Shown here piece after piece: positions 10,182 to 19,398 of a stretch of 64,000 nucleotides of DNA (position 1 is its first letter; each line of letters opens with the position of its first letter). Under the pieces are notes generated by a model that did not search any database, was not told the origin of the DNA, and was given only the letters and a program-made list of their open reading frames with translations. The stretch comes from Gallaecimonas xiamenensis 3-C-1 (GTDB lineage: Bacteria; Pseudomonadota; Gammaproteobacteria; Enterobacterales; Gallaecimonadaceae): positions 90,100 to 154,099 of the forward strand of contig NZ_AMRI01000007.1 in assembly GCF_000299915.1 (NCBI RefSeq). The letters are read 5' to 3'. Made by a program: the position numbers and the translations under genes.

Positions 10182-11309
10182 ATGCTGCCGCTGTCCCTCT
10201 ATATCCATATCCCTTGGTGCGTGCAGAAGTGCCCTTATTGCGACTTCAACTCCCACGCCATCAAGGACGGCATCCCAGAAACCCAGTACGTGGATGCCCT
10301 GCTGGCTGACTTGGAAGCCGACCTGCCCCTGGCTGGCGGCAGGCAGCTGCAAAGCATCTTTATCGGCGGCGGCACCCCTAGCGTCTTCTCCACCCAGGCC
10401 ATTGCCAGGCTGCTGGCCGGGGTCCGTGAGCGCATTGCCTTCGCAGATGACATCGAGATCACCCTGGAAGCCAACCCCGGCACCGTCGAGGCAGACAAGT
10501 TCGAGGGGTTTGCCAAGGGGGGAGTCAATCGTCTCTCTATCGGGGTGCAAAGCCTGCAGCAGGACAAGCTCAACCTGTTGGGCCGCATCCATGGCCCCGA
10601 AGAGGCGCTGCGGGCTGCGGCCCTGGCCGCCGATTGTGGGGTACGCAGCTTTAACCTGGACCTGATGCATGGCCTGCCCAACCAAAGGCCGCAAGATGCT
10701 CTGGATGATCTGAAACAGGCCATCGCCTGCAACCCGGCACACCTGTCCTGGTACCAGCTCACCATAGAGCCCAATACCCTCTTTGCCAGCAAACCGCCGG
10801 TGCTGCCCGACGACGACACCCTGTGGCATATCCAGGAAGAGGGCCACCAGCTGCTGCTGGCAGCCGGCTATCGCCAGTACGAGATCTCCGCCTACGCCAA
10901 GCCTGGCTTCGAAGCCCGCCATAACCTCAACTACTGGCGCTTTGGGGACTATCTGGGTATTGGCTGCGGCGCCCACGGCAAGCTGACCCAGGCTGACGGC
11001 CGTATCCTGCGCACCGTCAAGGTCCGCCACCCCAAGGGCTACCTGGACCCGGCCCGCAGCTTTATGGACCAGCTGACCGAAGTGGACAGGGACGATTTGC
11101 CCTTCGAGTACTTCATGAACCGGTTAAGGCTGTTCGAAGCGGTGCCCAAAGCCGAGTTCATGACCAGGACCGGGCTGCCCCTTGAGGATGCCGAACAGTT
11201 GTTGGCCGACGCCAAAGCCAAGGGCATGGTCAGGGACGACGACAGCCACTGGCTGGTCACCGAACAAGGCCACAGGTACCTGAACCAGCTGCTCGCCTCA
11301 TTTTTGTAA
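10182..11309 (+). CDS. hemW: Radical SAM heme chaperone HemW
   Basis: A 375-residue radical SAM protein related to coproporphyrinogen dehydrogenase HemN. The 4Fe-4S motif is C13-x3-C17-x2-C20 in IPWCVQKCPYCDFNSH, with GGGTPS and the C-terminal HemN_C region. It was formerly called YggW. HemW proteins lack the extra N-terminal cysteine context of HemN and carry heme to respiratory enzymes rather than oxidising porphyrinogen. The ATG follows the rdgB TGA with no gap. Confidence 0.93.
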   Translation: MLPLSLYIHIPWCVQKCPYCDFNSHAIKDGIPETQYVDALLADLEADLPLAGGRQLQSIFIGGGTPSVFSTQAIARLLAGVRERIAFADDIEITLEANPGTVEADKFEGFAKGGVNRLSIGVQSLQQDKLNLLGRIHGPEEALRAAALAADCGVRSFNLDLMHGLPNQRPQDALDDLKQAIACNPAHLSWYQLTIEPNTLFASKPPVLPDDDTLWHIQEEGHQLLLAAGYRQYEISAYAKPGFEARHNLNYWRFGDYLGIGCGAHGKLTQADGRILRTVKVRHPKGYLDPARSFMDQLTEVDRDDLPFEYFMNRLRLFEAVPKAEFMTRTGLPLEDAEQLLADAKAKGMVRDDDSHWLVTEQGHRYLNQLLASFL

Positions 11310-11336
11310 CCTTTTACATCCTTCTATCAACATCGG

Positions 11337-11363
11337 TGGCGCCAATGGGTTAACATGGCGCCA
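11337..11363. repeat. Paired TGGCGCCA palindromes before the DUF885 gene
   Basis: Two exact copies of the self-complementary octamer TGGCGCCA lie at 11337-11344 and 11356-11363. They flank GTTAACAT, which resembles a -10 element, and end 24 bases before the ATG. They could be an operator, or a hairpin acting between hemW and the next gene. Confidence 0.5.
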
Positions 11364-11387
11364 CTTTTCATTCCCACCGGAGTCGTC

Positions 11388-13214
11388 ATGGTGTTCCGCA
11401 TCCCCGCGCTGGCCTTGGCCGTCACCCTGGCCCTTGGCGGCTGCGCCCAGTCCCCCAGGACCGCCGAACACAAGGCACCTGTCGTATTGAGCGAAGCCCA
11501 GCTCCATGACAAGGCCCAGGCCCTGTTCCAGGCCTACTTCGACGCCGAAGTCGCGGCCAGCCCCATGTGGCAGACCCAACTGGGGATGGACACCAACAAA
11601 GGCAAGTGGGATGACATATCCGACAAGGCCGACGACGACCGCCTGGCCAGGGCCAAGCTGATGCTGGAAAAGCTGGCGCAACTGGACAAGGCCCGCCTTA
11701 ACGACCAAGACAGCCTCAGCCTGACCCTGCTGGAGCAGCAGCTCAAAGACACCCTGGCCAGCGACAAATGGCGCCATTATGACTACCCAGTCAACCAGAT
11801 GTACGGCTGGCACAGTCAGCCGGCGGCGTTTCTGATCAACAGCCACCGCATCGACAATAACAGCGATGCCTGGGCCTATGTCCATCGCCTGCGCGCCATT
11901 CCGGCCCTGTTGGAACAGCTGGAAACTAACCTCAGCCAAAGGGCGCAGCAGGGCATAGTGGCCCCCGCCTTTGTCTTTGAGCATGTGCAAGGCGACATCC
12001 AAAACCTGACCCGGGGTTTTCCCTTTGAAGCCGGCGCCGAAGACAACGTGCTGTTGGCCGACTTCAAGGCCAAGCTGGACAAGGTCAAGGGGGTAAACCG
12101 TTACCGCCTGTTGTCCGAGGCCAAAGAAGCCTTGCGCACCAAGGTCGGCCCGGCCTACGAGCATCTGTCGGCCGTTATCAGCGAACTGGCCCAGAGTGCC
12201 GACAGCAAGGCTGGCGCCTGGAAGTTCCCCCAAGGGGACGCCTACTACCAGTGGCGTCTCAAGGAGATCACCACCACCGATCTCGACGCCCAGCAGATTC
12301 ACCAGATTGGCCTGGAGCAGGTGGCTCGTATCCATAGGGAAATGAACGCCATCAAGGACAAGGTAGGCTTCAAGGGCGACCTTAAGGCCTTCTTCGATTA
12401 CCTGCGTACCGATGAGCGCTTTTTCTACAGCAACGACGAGGCCGGCCGGGATCGTTACCTGGCCGAAGCCACGGCCCTTATCGACGATATGAAAGACCGG
12501 CTGCCGGCCCTGTTCGGGTTGATGCCAAAGGCCGAGCTGGATGTGAAGGCAGTGGAGCCCTTCCGGGAAAAAAGCGCCGGCAAGGCCTTTTACCAGGGGC
12601 CGGCTCCAGACGGCTCCCGCCCCGGGCGTTATTACGTGAACCTCTACAACATGAAGGACATGCCGGTCTACCAGATGGCGGCCCTGGCCTATCATGAGGG
12701 CATTCCCGGCCACCACATGCAGATCGCCATAGCCCAGGAACTCAAGGACATTCCCATGTTCCGCCGCTATGCCCATTACACGGCCTACATCGAGGGCTGG
12801 GGGCTTTACGCCGAAGAGGTACCCAAGGAAATCGGCCTCTACCAGGACCCCTATTCCGACTTTGGCCGCCTGGCCATGGAGCTGTGGCGCGCCTGCCGCC
12901 TGGTGGTGGATACCGGTATCCATGCCAAGCACTGGAGCCGCGAGCAGGCCATCGACTACCTGCTGGCCAACACCCCCAATCCCAAAGGGGATGTGGTCAA
13001 GGCCATAGAGCGCTATATCGTGATGCCGGGCCAAGCCACGGCCTATATGATTGGCAAACTCAAGATCATGGAACTGCGCCACAAGGCCCAAAAGGCCCTG
13101 GGCAACCGCTTTGATATTCGCGCCTTCCACGACGAAGTGCTGCGCAGCGGCCCGCTGCCCCTCAATGTGCTGGAGTCGCGCATTGACCAGTGGATGGCCA
13201 CACAAAGCATTTGA
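11388..13214 (+). CDS. DUF885 family lipoprotein, putative metallopeptidase
   Basis: A 608-residue lipoprotein with signal peptide and lipobox LALGGC (Cys at about 20), so it should be anchored in the membrane facing the periplasm. The body matches the DUF885 family throughout. The HEGIPGHH block at 436-443 resembles a zinc-peptidase motif, and IEGWGLYAEEVPKEIG downstream could supply the further acidic ligand; peptidase activity is inferred from family resemblance only. ATG 11388 is preferred over an in-frame ATG at 11355 because it gives a proper signal peptide. It is monocistronic, with a lower-GC gap after it. Confidence 0.85.
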   Translation: MVFRIPALALAVTLALGGCAQSPRTAEHKAPVVLSEAQLHDKAQALFQAYFDAEVAASPMWQTQLGMDTNKGKWDDISDKADDDRLARAKLMLEKLAQLDKARLNDQDSLSLTLLEQQLKDTLASDKWRHYDYPVNQMYGWHSQPAAFLINSHRIDNNSDAWAYVHRLRAIPALLEQLETNLSQRAQQGIVAPAFVFEHVQGDIQNLTRGFPFEAGAEDNVLLADFKAKLDKVKGVNRYRLLSEAKEALRTKVGPAYEHLSAVISELAQSADSKAGAWKFPQGDAYYQWRLKEITTTDLDAQQIHQIGLEQVARIHREMNAIKDKVGFKGDLKAFFDYLRTDERFFYSNDEAGRDRYLAEATALIDDMKDRLPALFGLMPKAELDVKAVEPFREKSAGKAFYQGPAPDGSRPGRYYVNLYNMKDMPVYQMAALAYHEGIPGHHMQIAIAQELKDIPMFRRYAHYTAYIEGWGLYAEEVPKEIGLYQDPYSDFGRLAMELWRACRLVVDTGIHAKHWSREQAIDYLLANTPNPKGDVVKAIERYIVMPGQATAYMIGKLKIMELRHKAQKALGNRFDIRAFHDEVLRSGPLPLNVLESRIDQWMATQSI

Positions 13215-13274
13215 TTAATCTTATAAAATCAATAAGCTCTTTCTTGGCTTTTTTGTCAAAACAAGGATTAGGTT

Positions 13275-13334
13275 ATGCCTGGAACCAAGCAGAAAGATAA
13301 TGGTGAAGATCCAATCGAGAACGACAACAAGTAA
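13275..13334 (+). CDS. Small ORF / possible leader peptide, 19 residues
   Basis: A very short reading frame encodes a hydrophilic, charged 19-residue peptide (MPGTKQKDNGEDPIENDNK). It has a good RBS (AAGGA, seven bases before the ATG), and its TAA is directly followed by the ATG of the next gene. That junction suggests translational coupling: a leader that delivers ribosomes to, or controls, the membrane protein gene. Its surroundings (13215-13334) are clearly AT-richer than the flanks. Not recognised as any known family; it could also be chance. Confidence 0.5.
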   Translation: MPGTKQKDNGEDPIENDNK

Positions 13335-13814
13335 ATGTTGACCGACGTTTTCAATATGACCGCCCTCATCCTATTGGTGATGGCGGCCATTCTTGCCAAA
13401 GGTCACCGGCGCCTGCCCATGGTGATACTGCTGAACTATGGCCTCTACTACGCTCTGGCCATGGCGTCCCAGAACTACCTTGCCGGCCGCTTTTTCAGTT
13501 ATCCCACGGAAATCGACTGGTACCTGCTCAACGCCCTAAGGGAAGTCATCGTCATGGCCTTCCTGTTCGAAGGCTTGATGCAGCGTAGCCCTTACCAAGG
13601 GTGGTTCAAGTGCTACCTGGCGGTGATCAGCCTGTCGCTGTTGCTCAATATCGCCATGGCCGGCCAGGAGATGGAGGCCAACAAGGTATTGGCTCATATC
13701 CACCTCTACTACAGCTACTGCATTCCCTTTATCGAAGTCATTGCAGCTTGGCTTGGCTCCGACAACTTCCTCAGCCAACGTTGGGCAAGAAAACGCCTAC
13801 CTGTGGCGGGCTGA
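13335..13814 (+). CDS. Uncharacterised membrane protein, tandem copy 1
   Basis: A 159-residue integral membrane protein, not recognised as a named family. Hydrophobic segments are at about 8-21, 28-46, 66-82, 90-109 and 122-143. Conserved between this protein and the next are RRLP, the block LLNALREVIVMAFLFE, a histidine near the fourth helix end (HIHLYYSY) and IPFIEVIAAWLGSDNFL. Its ATG follows the leader ORF stop without a gap. Together with 13910-14398 it forms a tandem duplicate; the role is unknown. Confidence 0.8.
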   Translation: MLTDVFNMTALILLVMAAILAKGHRRLPMVILLNYGLYYALAMASQNYLAGRFFSYPTEIDWYLLNALREVIVMAFLFEGLMQRSPYQGWFKCYLAVISLSLLLNIAMAGQEMEANKVLAHIHLYYSYCIPFIEVIAAWLGSDNFLSQRWARKRLPVAG

Positions 13815-13909
13815 CATTCGGTCTGCGCTTTGTCATTCACACTGCGTTGACCTGGGCGGCAAATCCCCAGACACTAGGCAACACCTCTGTTAGATAGTGA
13901 GCCCCCGGT

Positions 13910-14398
13910 TTGGGTGATTACCTCAACATCATGGCCGTCGCCTTCGTATTGCTGGCCTTCTTTACGGCGCGCCAGGAGCGTCGCCTGCCGCTGCTGATCC
14001 TCTGCAACTACGCCGCCTATGGTGTGCTGGTATTGCTTTCCGAAGACTACGAAAACGACCTGCTGTTTGGGGATAGTGACCTGTTCGGGCTCTGGTATCT
14101 CATCAACGCCTTACGGGAGCTGGTGGTGTTGGCCTTTGTCTTCGAGGCCTTGCTCAAGGCGAGGCGAGGCCGGGGACCTATCTGGTGTTACATGTTGGTG
14201 GTGCTGATCTCCCTGTCAGCCAGCCTGCTGTTAACCCTCTCGGACATGACCGGCGAGCAATACCTGTGGAGCATCCACATCAAGGCGATCTACCTGATCC
14301 CCTTCGCCGAAATCATCCTGGCCTGGTGGGGCAGCGACAACCTGCTGCACCGCCGGTACAGCACCAGGCCTTTGCAAAGCGATGTGGTGCCTGTTTAA
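13910..14398 (+). CDS. Uncharacterised membrane protein, tandem copy 2
   Basis: A 162-residue paralog of the preceding protein. The same order of features is seen: RRLPLLILCNYAAYG, LINALRELVVLAFVFE, HIKAIYLIPFAEIILAWWGSDNLL. Copy 2 has a more acidic loop (SEDYENDLLFGDSD) where copy 1 has SQNYLAGRFFSYPTE. TTG 13910 is proposed as the start because it makes both N-termini align; ATG 13931 would lose seven residues. The 95-base spacer to copy 1 holds no obvious terminator. The 3' end overlaps chrA by 17 bases. Confidence 0.75.
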   Translation: MGDYLNIMAVAFVLLAFFTARQERRLPLLILCNYAAYGVLVLLSEDYENDLLFGDSDLFGLWYLINALRELVVLAFVFEALLKARRGRGPIWCYMLVVLISLSASLLLTLSDMTGEQYLWSIHIKAIYLIPFAEIILAWWGSDNLLHRRYSTRPLQSDVVPV

Positions 14399-15503
14399 GG
14401 AGTTTCTGCGCCTGGGGCTTATCGCCTTTGGCGGCCCCATAGCCCATGTCGCCTGGTTCCAGCGCCGTTTTGTCCAAGAGCTGGCCTGGCTGGACCAAAG
14501 CCGTTTTGCCGAACTTCTAGCCCTGTGCCAGTTATTGCCAGGCCCCACCTCCAGCCAACTGGGTATGGCCATAGGCCATCACAGGGCCGGATGGCCGGGA
14601 GCCATCACCGCCTTTATTGCCTTTACCCTGCCCAGTGCCACTTTGATGGTCGCCGCCGGCCTGGGGCTGCCCTGGCTGCTGGGCTGGTCCCAGGCCAGTG
14701 CCATGATGACCAGCCTGGGGCTTTTTGCCGTGCTTATCGTCGGCCAGGCCCTGTTGTCCATGACCAAAAGCCTCCTTGCAACTCCCGGCAGTCGCCTGCT
14801 GTGCCTGGTGGTCTTGGCCGTGCTGCTGGTCAGGGGTCAGTCATGGCAGTTGCCACTGCTGGCCCTGTCGTCCCTCCTTGGCGCCCTGTTTTTTAAACCT
14901 CAGCTCCCGTCCAGCCCCCTGAAAAAGGCCTTTACCTGGCAGTTGCCTGTGGCGTTAAGCGGGGTGGCGGTCCTAGTCCTGGTGCCCTCAGGGCCCCTTG
15001 GGGAGTTGGCCCGCACCGGCGCCTTGGTGTTTGGTGGCGGCCATGTAGTGCTGCCGCTGTTGGCCAGCACCCAACTGGTGCAACAGGGGCTGGAGCCGTC
15101 CCATTTCCTGGCCGGTTATGGCCTGGCACAGGTGATGCCAGGGCCCCTGTTCAGCTTTGCCGCCTTCCTCGGCAGCGCCTCAACCCTGGGCCCTGGGGGC
15201 CTGATGGGCGGCCTTTGGGCCCTGGGGGCCATCTACCTGCCGTCCTTTTTGCTGCTGTGGGGAATACTGCCCTGCTGGCAGCAACTGCGCCAATGGTCCT
15301 GGCTACAAGGGGCATTAAGGGGAGCCAACGGCGCCGTAGTGGCCCTGCTGGCCCACACCTGGTACCAGGAGCTTTGGTTAGGCAGCGTCACCAGCAATGA
15401 AAACGCCGCCCTGCTGGTGTTGGGGGCGGCGCTGCTGTTGGCCAGGGTACCTGTGGTGGTGCTGGCCCTGCTGGCGGTGCTGTCCGGCCTTATCCTTTAC
15501 TGA
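14382..15503 (+). CDS. chrA: Chromate transporter ChrA family protein
   Basis: A 373-residue membrane protein of the CHR family with two homologous halves. The first contains RLGLIAFGGPIAHVAWFQRRFV and LLPGPTSSQLGMAIG, the second GALVFGGGHVVLPLL and GLAQVMPGPLFSFAAFLG. These paired FGG(G)/PGP motifs are typical of long-chain ChrA, which expels chromate from the cytoplasm in studied members; the substrate here is an inference. The start lies inside the end of the preceding membrane protein gene, suggesting cotranscription. Its 3' end overlaps the convergent yggN gene by 14 bases. Confidence 0.85.
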   Translation: MWCLFKEFLRLGLIAFGGPIAHVAWFQRRFVQELAWLDQSRFAELLALCQLLPGPTSSQLGMAIGHHRAGWPGAITAFIAFTLPSATLMVAAGLGLPWLLGWSQASAMMTSLGLFAVLIVGQALLSMTKSLLATPGSRLLCLVVLAVLLVRGQSWQLPLLALSSLLGALFFKPQLPSSPLKKAFTWQLPVALSGVAVLVLVPSGPLGELARTGALVFGGGHVVLPLLASTQLVQQGLEPSHFLAGYGLAQVMPGPLFSFAAFLGSASTLGPGGLMGGLWALGAIYLPSFLLLWGILPCWQQLRQWSWLQGALRGANGAVVALLAHTWYQELWLGSVTSNENAALLVLGAALLLARVPVVVLALLAVLSGLILY

Positions 15504-16272
15504 CCAGCAGCTCCACCCAACCGCTAAACTGGCTTTTAAAGCCCTCTTCCTGCTTGTCCAGGGCCAGTAACTGGTCACACAGCTGGTTGGCCTTGACCTC
15601 GATGTCGCCGCCTTTGGCCTTGGCTTCCTCTTCGATGCGGTTGGCCCGGCTTTCCATATCGGCCGCCCAGGCCTGGACGTTTTCTTCAAAGCTGCCGTCG
15701 CCGCTGCTCATGGCCTGGCCCAGCTGGGTAAAGAGGTTACCCATGGATTTCTTGACGGCGCTCTCCACCCGCTGCTCGAACTCGTCACCCAGGTAGTCGT
15801 CCTGGTCCTCGTCAAAAGACCCGGATTTGACGTACCAGGTGCCGTCCTGCTCATAGAGCTGCCGGTGCAGCCGCAGCTTGGCTTCGTCCAGCCCCAGGCG
15901 CACTTCCTCGGCCGCCTCGGCGCCCAGCAGGTCCGCCAGCACCCCAGAGGTAACCTGTGAAGCCAGTTCGATGGCGCTGACCCCCAGCTCCACCCCGGTG
16001 GCGGCGCTGGCGCGCAGGCCGCCGTTGAACTTGTCCAAAGACTGACGCTGCTCGCCACTCAGGCTCTGGCTGCGCTCGCCAATGAGCAGGGTGCCGTCTT
16101 GGTAGCGCATCAGCGCCTTACCCTGGTCCTCCACCCAAAAGCCATCTTTGGCCAGGCGCAGATCGTGGGGGATCGTCATCTGGCATTTTTCATCCACGCT
16201 GATCTGGGTGTCCTTGGCCATGGCGGTTGCGCTCAAGGCCAGCAGGGGCAGGGCCATTATCATCTTGTTCAT
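15490..16272 (-). CDS. yggN: DUF2884 family exported protein YggN
   Basis: A 260-residue protein with a signal peptide (about 1-19, ending TAMA) and a largely helical, charged mature part, probably with coiled-coil stretches at about 205-245. The region CQMTIPHDLRLAKDGFWVED and the downstream FEQRVESAVKKSMGNLFTQLGQAM segment match YggN/DUF2884, of unknown function. In E. coli yggN also lies near trmB-mutY-yggX, supporting the call. It is convergent with chrA. Confidence 0.85.
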   Translation of the reverse strand: MNKMIMALPLLALSATAMAKDTQISVDEKCQMTIPHDLRLAKDGFWVEDQGKALMRYQDGTLLIGERSQSLSGEQRQSLDKFNGGLRASAATGVELGVSAIELASQVTSGVLADLLGAEAAEEVRLGLDEAKLRLHRQLYEQDGTWYVKSGSFDEDQDDYLGDEFEQRVESAVKKSMGNLFTQLGQAMSSGDGSFEENVQAWAADMESRANRIEEEAKAKGGDIEVKANQLCDQLLALDKQEEGFKSQFSGWVELLVSKG

Positions 16273-16423
16273 CAGAAGCTCCTTGGCTGATTCTGACAGG
16301 GCTCTATCAAGCTACGTGCCATTATTGAAAGGCGATATGAATCAAGGAGATAAATATAATAGCTCATCGCTAAGTTGGTGATTTTCACCAGCTTTTGGCG
16401 AGACTGCCCTGTTGCCCTGGCAC

Positions 16424-16450
16424 AAAAAAGCCGGGCAAGCCCGGCTTTTT
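16424..16450. terminator. Rho-independent terminator after trmB
   Basis: AAAAAAGCCGGGC, loop AA, GCCCGGCTTTTT. It lies just beyond the trmB stop on the minus strand. The 192-base gap 16273-16464 otherwise holds an AT-rich promoter region for yggN. Confidence 0.9.
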
Positions 16451-16464
16451 CTGGCATTGGCCTA

Positions 16465-17169
16465 TCAGGCGGTGCGCTCGAACATCAGGTCCCAAACACC
16501 GTGGCCCAGGCGCTCGCCACGGGCTTCGAACTTGGTCTTGGGCCTGTAGTCGGGGCAAGGCACATAGTCGCTGCTGGCAGACTGGTTCTGGTAGCCGGGG
16601 GCGGCGCTCATTACTTCGAGCATGTGCTCGGCGTAGTTTTCCCAGTCGGTGGCCATGTGGAAAACGCCGCCAATACTGAGCTTTTGGCGCAGGTTCTCGG
16701 CAAACTCCAGCTGGACGATGCGGCGCTTGTGGTGGCGCTTTTTGTGCCAGGGGTCGGGGAAGAACAGCTGGACCCGGGCCAGGCTGGCGTCGGGGATATT
16801 GTCGGCCAGTACTTCGATGGCGTCGTGCTCGAAGACCCGCAGGTTGCTGACCCCGGCTTCGCTGGCGGCCATCAGGCAGGCGCCGACGCCGGGCTTGTGC
16901 ACTTCAATGCCGATAAAGTTGAACTCAGGTGCCGCCTTGGCCATTTCCACCAGGCTTTTACCCATGCCAAAGCCGATCTCCAGCACCACCGGGTTGTTGT
17001 TGCCAAACACCGCAGCCAGGTCCAGCAGGCCCATGCCGTGTTCCAGGCCCATGCTGGCCCAGTTGGCGTCCAGCGCCTGGGCTTGGCCCTTGGTCAGGCG
17101 CCCCTCGCGGCGCACGAAGCTGCGGATCTTACGCAGGTAGGGCGTATTTTCGGCGTTTTGCTCGGACAT
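16465..17169 (-). CDS. trmB: tRNA (guanine-N7-)-methyltransferase
   Basis: A 234-residue SAM-dependent enzyme that makes m7G46 in the tRNA variable loop. SAM-binding motif [10 protein letters not shown], then [10 protein letters not shown], and the family signature [15 protein letters not shown] with catalytic Asp are present. ATG 17169 was chosen for its AGGAG RBS and the usual length; the frame continues 19 codons upstream without support. It is divergent from mutY, with 71 bases between starts. Confidence 0.96.
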   Translation of the reverse strand: MSEQNAENTPYLRKIRSFVRREGRLTKGQAQALDANWASMGLEHGMGLLDLAAVFGNNNPVVLEIGFGMGKSLVEMAKAAPEFNFIGIEVHKPGVGACLMAASEAGVSNLRVFEHDAIEVLADNIPDASLARVQLFFPDPWHKKRHHKRRIVQLEFAENLRQKLSIGGVFHMATDWENYAEHMLEVMSAAPGYQNQSASSDYVPCPDYRPKTKFEARGERLGHGVWDLMFERTA

Positions 17170-17240
17170 GGGGGGCTCCTGTATTTTGGGGCGGGCATTA
17201 TCGCTACAATGCCGGCCTATTTCCACAAAGAAGAATAGCC

Positions 17241-18278
17241 ATGACCTTTGCCCAGCGGGTGGTGGACTGGTACCACCAACATGGCCGCAAGACCCTGCCC
17301 TGGCAGCAGCACAAGACGCCCTACAAGGTTTGGGTGTCGGAAATCATGCTGCAACAGACCCAGGTGGCCACCGTCATTCCCTATTTCGAGCGCTTTATGG
17401 CGCGCTTTCCCGACGTGCAGGCCCTGGCCGATGCCGACCAGGACGAGGTGCTGCACCACTGGACCGGCCTCGGCTATTACGCCCGGGCCCGCAACCTTCA
17501 TAAGGCCGCCCAGCATATTCGCGACCAGCATGGTGGCCGCTTCCCCGAGCGCATCGAAGAGGTTGAAGCCCTGCCCGGGGTGGGCCGCTCCACCGCTGGG
17601 GCGGTGTTGTCCCTGTCCCTGGGCCAGGACCACGCCATTCTGGACGGCAACGTCAAAAGGGTGCTGGCCCGCCACCAGCAGGTGGACGGTTGGCCCGGCA
17701 ACAAGAAGGTCCATGACCGGCTGTGGGACATCGCCGAGGGCTTTACCCCCAGCCGGGAAGTGAGCGCCTATAACCAGGCGATGATGGACTTGGGGGCGAT
17801 GATCTGTACCCGATCACGCCCCAGCTGCCAGCAGTGTCCGGTTGCCGGAGATTGCGGCGCCTATAAGGTGGGCCGCCAAAGCGACTATCCCGGCAAAAAG
17901 CCCAAGAAAACCCTGCCGGTGCGCAGCGCCACCTTTTTGCTGCTGCGCAGGGACGGCTGCGTCTTCTTGCAACAAAGGCCACCCAGCGGTCTGTGGGGCG
18001 GCCTCTACTGCCCACCCGAGGTGACCGATATCGGCCCCTGGCTTGACCAACAGCAGTTGGTGGCCAACCGCCGGCAGGATCTCAGCCCCTTTCGCCACAC
18101 CTTTAGCCATTTCCACCTGGATATCAGCCCCGTGCTACTGGATGTGGAGGAACTGCCGGGCAGCGTCATGGAAGCCGATGGCGGCCTTTGGTATAACTTG
18201 GCCCAGCCACCGGCCGTGGGCCTGGCCGCCCCCACCAGCAAATTGCTGAGCCTTTTGAAAACCGAGGAAAGCCAATGA
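17241..18278 (+). CDS. mutY: A/G-specific adenine DNA glycosylase MutY
   Basis: A 345-residue repair glycosylase that removes A mispaired with 8-oxoG. Catalytic Glu34 in [11 protein letters not shown] and Asp135 in [12 protein letters not shown], the HhH motif [10 protein letters not shown] at 111-120, and the 4Fe-4S ligands Cys189, Cys196, Cys199 and Cys205 (C-x6-C-x2-C-x5-C) are all intact. The C-terminal NUDIX-like domain (about 225-340) reads 8-oxoG, and [10 protein letters not shown] is its usual motif. Its stop overlaps the yggX start by 4 bases (ATGA). Confidence 0.97.
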   Translation: MTFAQRVVDWYHQHGRKTLPWQQHKTPYKVWVSEIMLQQTQVATVIPYFERFMARFPDVQALADADQDEVLHHWTGLGYYARARNLHKAAQHIRDQHGGRFPERIEEVEALPGVGRSTAGAVLSLSLGQDHAILDGNVKRVLARHQQVDGWPGNKKVHDRLWDIAEGFTPSREVSAYNQAMMDLGAMICTRSRPSCQQCPVAGDCGAYKVGRQSDYPGKKPKKTLPVRSATFLLLRRDGCVFLQQRPPSGLWGGLYCPPEVTDIGPWLDQQQLVANRRQDLSPFRHTFSHFHLDISPVLLDVEELPGSVMEADGGLWYNLAQPPAVGLAAPTSKLLSLLKTEESQ

Positions 18279-18547
18279 GCCGCACCGTATTTTGTGTCCA
18301 TCTCAACAAAGAAGCCGAGGGCCTGGACTTCCAGCTCTACCCCGGTGAGCTGGGCAAGCGCATCTTCGATAGCATCTCCAAAGAAGCCTGGGGCCTTTGG
18401 CAGAAAAAGCAGACCATGCTCATCAACGAAAAGAAGCTGAACATGATGGATGCCGAGCATCGCAAGTTCCTGGAAGGGGCCATGAGCGACTTCCTTTTCG
18501 AGGGCAAGGACCCGCAAATCGAGGGTTACACCCCACCCAACGCCTGA
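18275..18547 (+). CDS. yggX: Fe(2+)-trafficking protein YggX
   Basis: A 90-residue protein of the YggX family linked to iron homeostasis and protection of Fe-S enzymes from oxidation. The start [28 protein letters not shown], with the conserved Cys7, and [14 protein letters not shown] are typical. It is coupled to mutY, itself an Fe-S protein. Confidence 0.95.
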   Translation: MSRTVFCVHLNKEAEGLDFQLYPGELGKRIFDSISKEAWGLWQKKQTMLINEKKLNMMDAEHRKFLEGAMSDFLFEGKDPQIEGYTPPNA

Positions 18548-18573
18548 TTTTGTACAGGCTTTGAGCAAACAGT

Positions 18574-18600
18574 CGGAAGGGAGTGCAAAACCCCCTTCCG
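18574..18600 (+). terminator. Hairpin downstream of yggX
   Basis: CGGAAGGG, an 11-base loop, CCCTTCCG. There is no T tract. It separates mutY-yggX from the tRNA promoter that starts six bases later. Confidence 0.5.
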
Positions 18601-18605
18601 GCTGG

Positions 18606-18634
18606 TTGACTTGCCCCCCAAAGATCTATTTAAT
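18606..18634 (+). promoter_or_regulatory. Sigma-70 promoter of the tRNA-Phe/Thr array
   Basis: TTGACT, 17 bases, TTTAAT, then a GC-rich discriminator (AGCGCCCG) as in stringently controlled stable-RNA promoters. Transcription would start only about five bases before the first tRNA. Confidence 0.75.
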
Positions 18635-18645
18635 TAGCGCCCGTC

Positions 18646-18721
18646 GCCTCGATAGCTCAGTTGGTAGAGCAGCGGATTGAAAATCCGCGTGTCGCTGGTT
18701 CGATTCCGGCTCGAGGCACCA
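18646..18721 (+). tRNA. tRNA-Phe (GAA), copy 1
   Basis: A 76-nt cloverleaf with acceptor GCCTCGA/TCGAGGC, anticodon GAA in GATTGAAAATC, T loop TTCGATT and encoded CCA. Identical to copies 2 and 3. Confidence 0.98.
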
Positions 18722-18831
18722 TATTTCAGTGTTTCAGGATGGCGACAAGTCATCGGAAACCGGTGCCAAAACACCATTTACCCGATTCAGAATTTGCGAT
18801 AAATTCCTGAATCACAAAGCCAGTTTAGGTT

Positions 18832-18907
<76 letters not shown>

Positions 18908-18917
18908 CTTAAAATTT

Positions 18918-18993
18918 GCCTCGATAGCTCAGTTGGTAGAGCAGCGGATTGAAAATCCGCGTGTCGCTGGTTCGATTCCGGCTCGAGGCACCA
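18918..18993 (+). tRNA. tRNA-Phe (GAA), copy 2
   Basis: Identical to copy 1. It follows tRNA-Thr copy 1 after only ten bases (CTTAAAATTT), so the transcript must be cut by RNases. Confidence 0.98.
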
Positions 18994-19103
18994 TATTTCA
19001 GTGTTTCAGGATGGCGACAAGTCATCGGAAACCGGTGCCAAAACACCATTTACCCGATTCAGAATTTGCGATAAATTCCTGAATCACAAAGCCAGTTTAG
19101 GTT

Positions 19104-19179
<76 letters not shown>

Positions 19180-19189
19180 CTTAAAATTT

Positions 19190-19265
19190 GCCTCGATAGC
19201 TCAGTTGGTAGAGCAGCGGATTGAAAATCCGCGTGTCGCTGGTTCGATTCCGGCTCGAGGCACCA
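19190..19265 (+). tRNA. tRNA-Phe (GAA), copy 3
   Basis: Identical to copies 1 and 2. No Thr partner follows; a terminator begins six bases after its CCA. Confidence 0.98.
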
Positions 19266-19271
19266 TATTAG

Positions 19272-19302
19272 AAACCCAGCCTCGGCTGGGTTTTCTTTTT
19301 TA
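19272..19302 (+). terminator. First terminator after the tRNA array
   Basis: AAACCCAGC, short loop, GCTGGGTTT, then TTCTTTTTT. It is repeated exactly at 19537-19564. Confidence 0.9.
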
Positions 19303-19398
19303 GGCCGTCATCGAACAAGTTCGATTGCCAGGCCCTTCCCTGGACCTGCCCCTTGGGGCCATCGCCAGCGATGTCCCAAAATGCTCCGGGCATTTTGG

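Noticed and set aside
13335..14398. A frameshifted single gene instead of two membrane proteins
   Set aside because: Both frames are full-length copies of the same protein with conserved motifs in the same order, so this is a tandem duplication.
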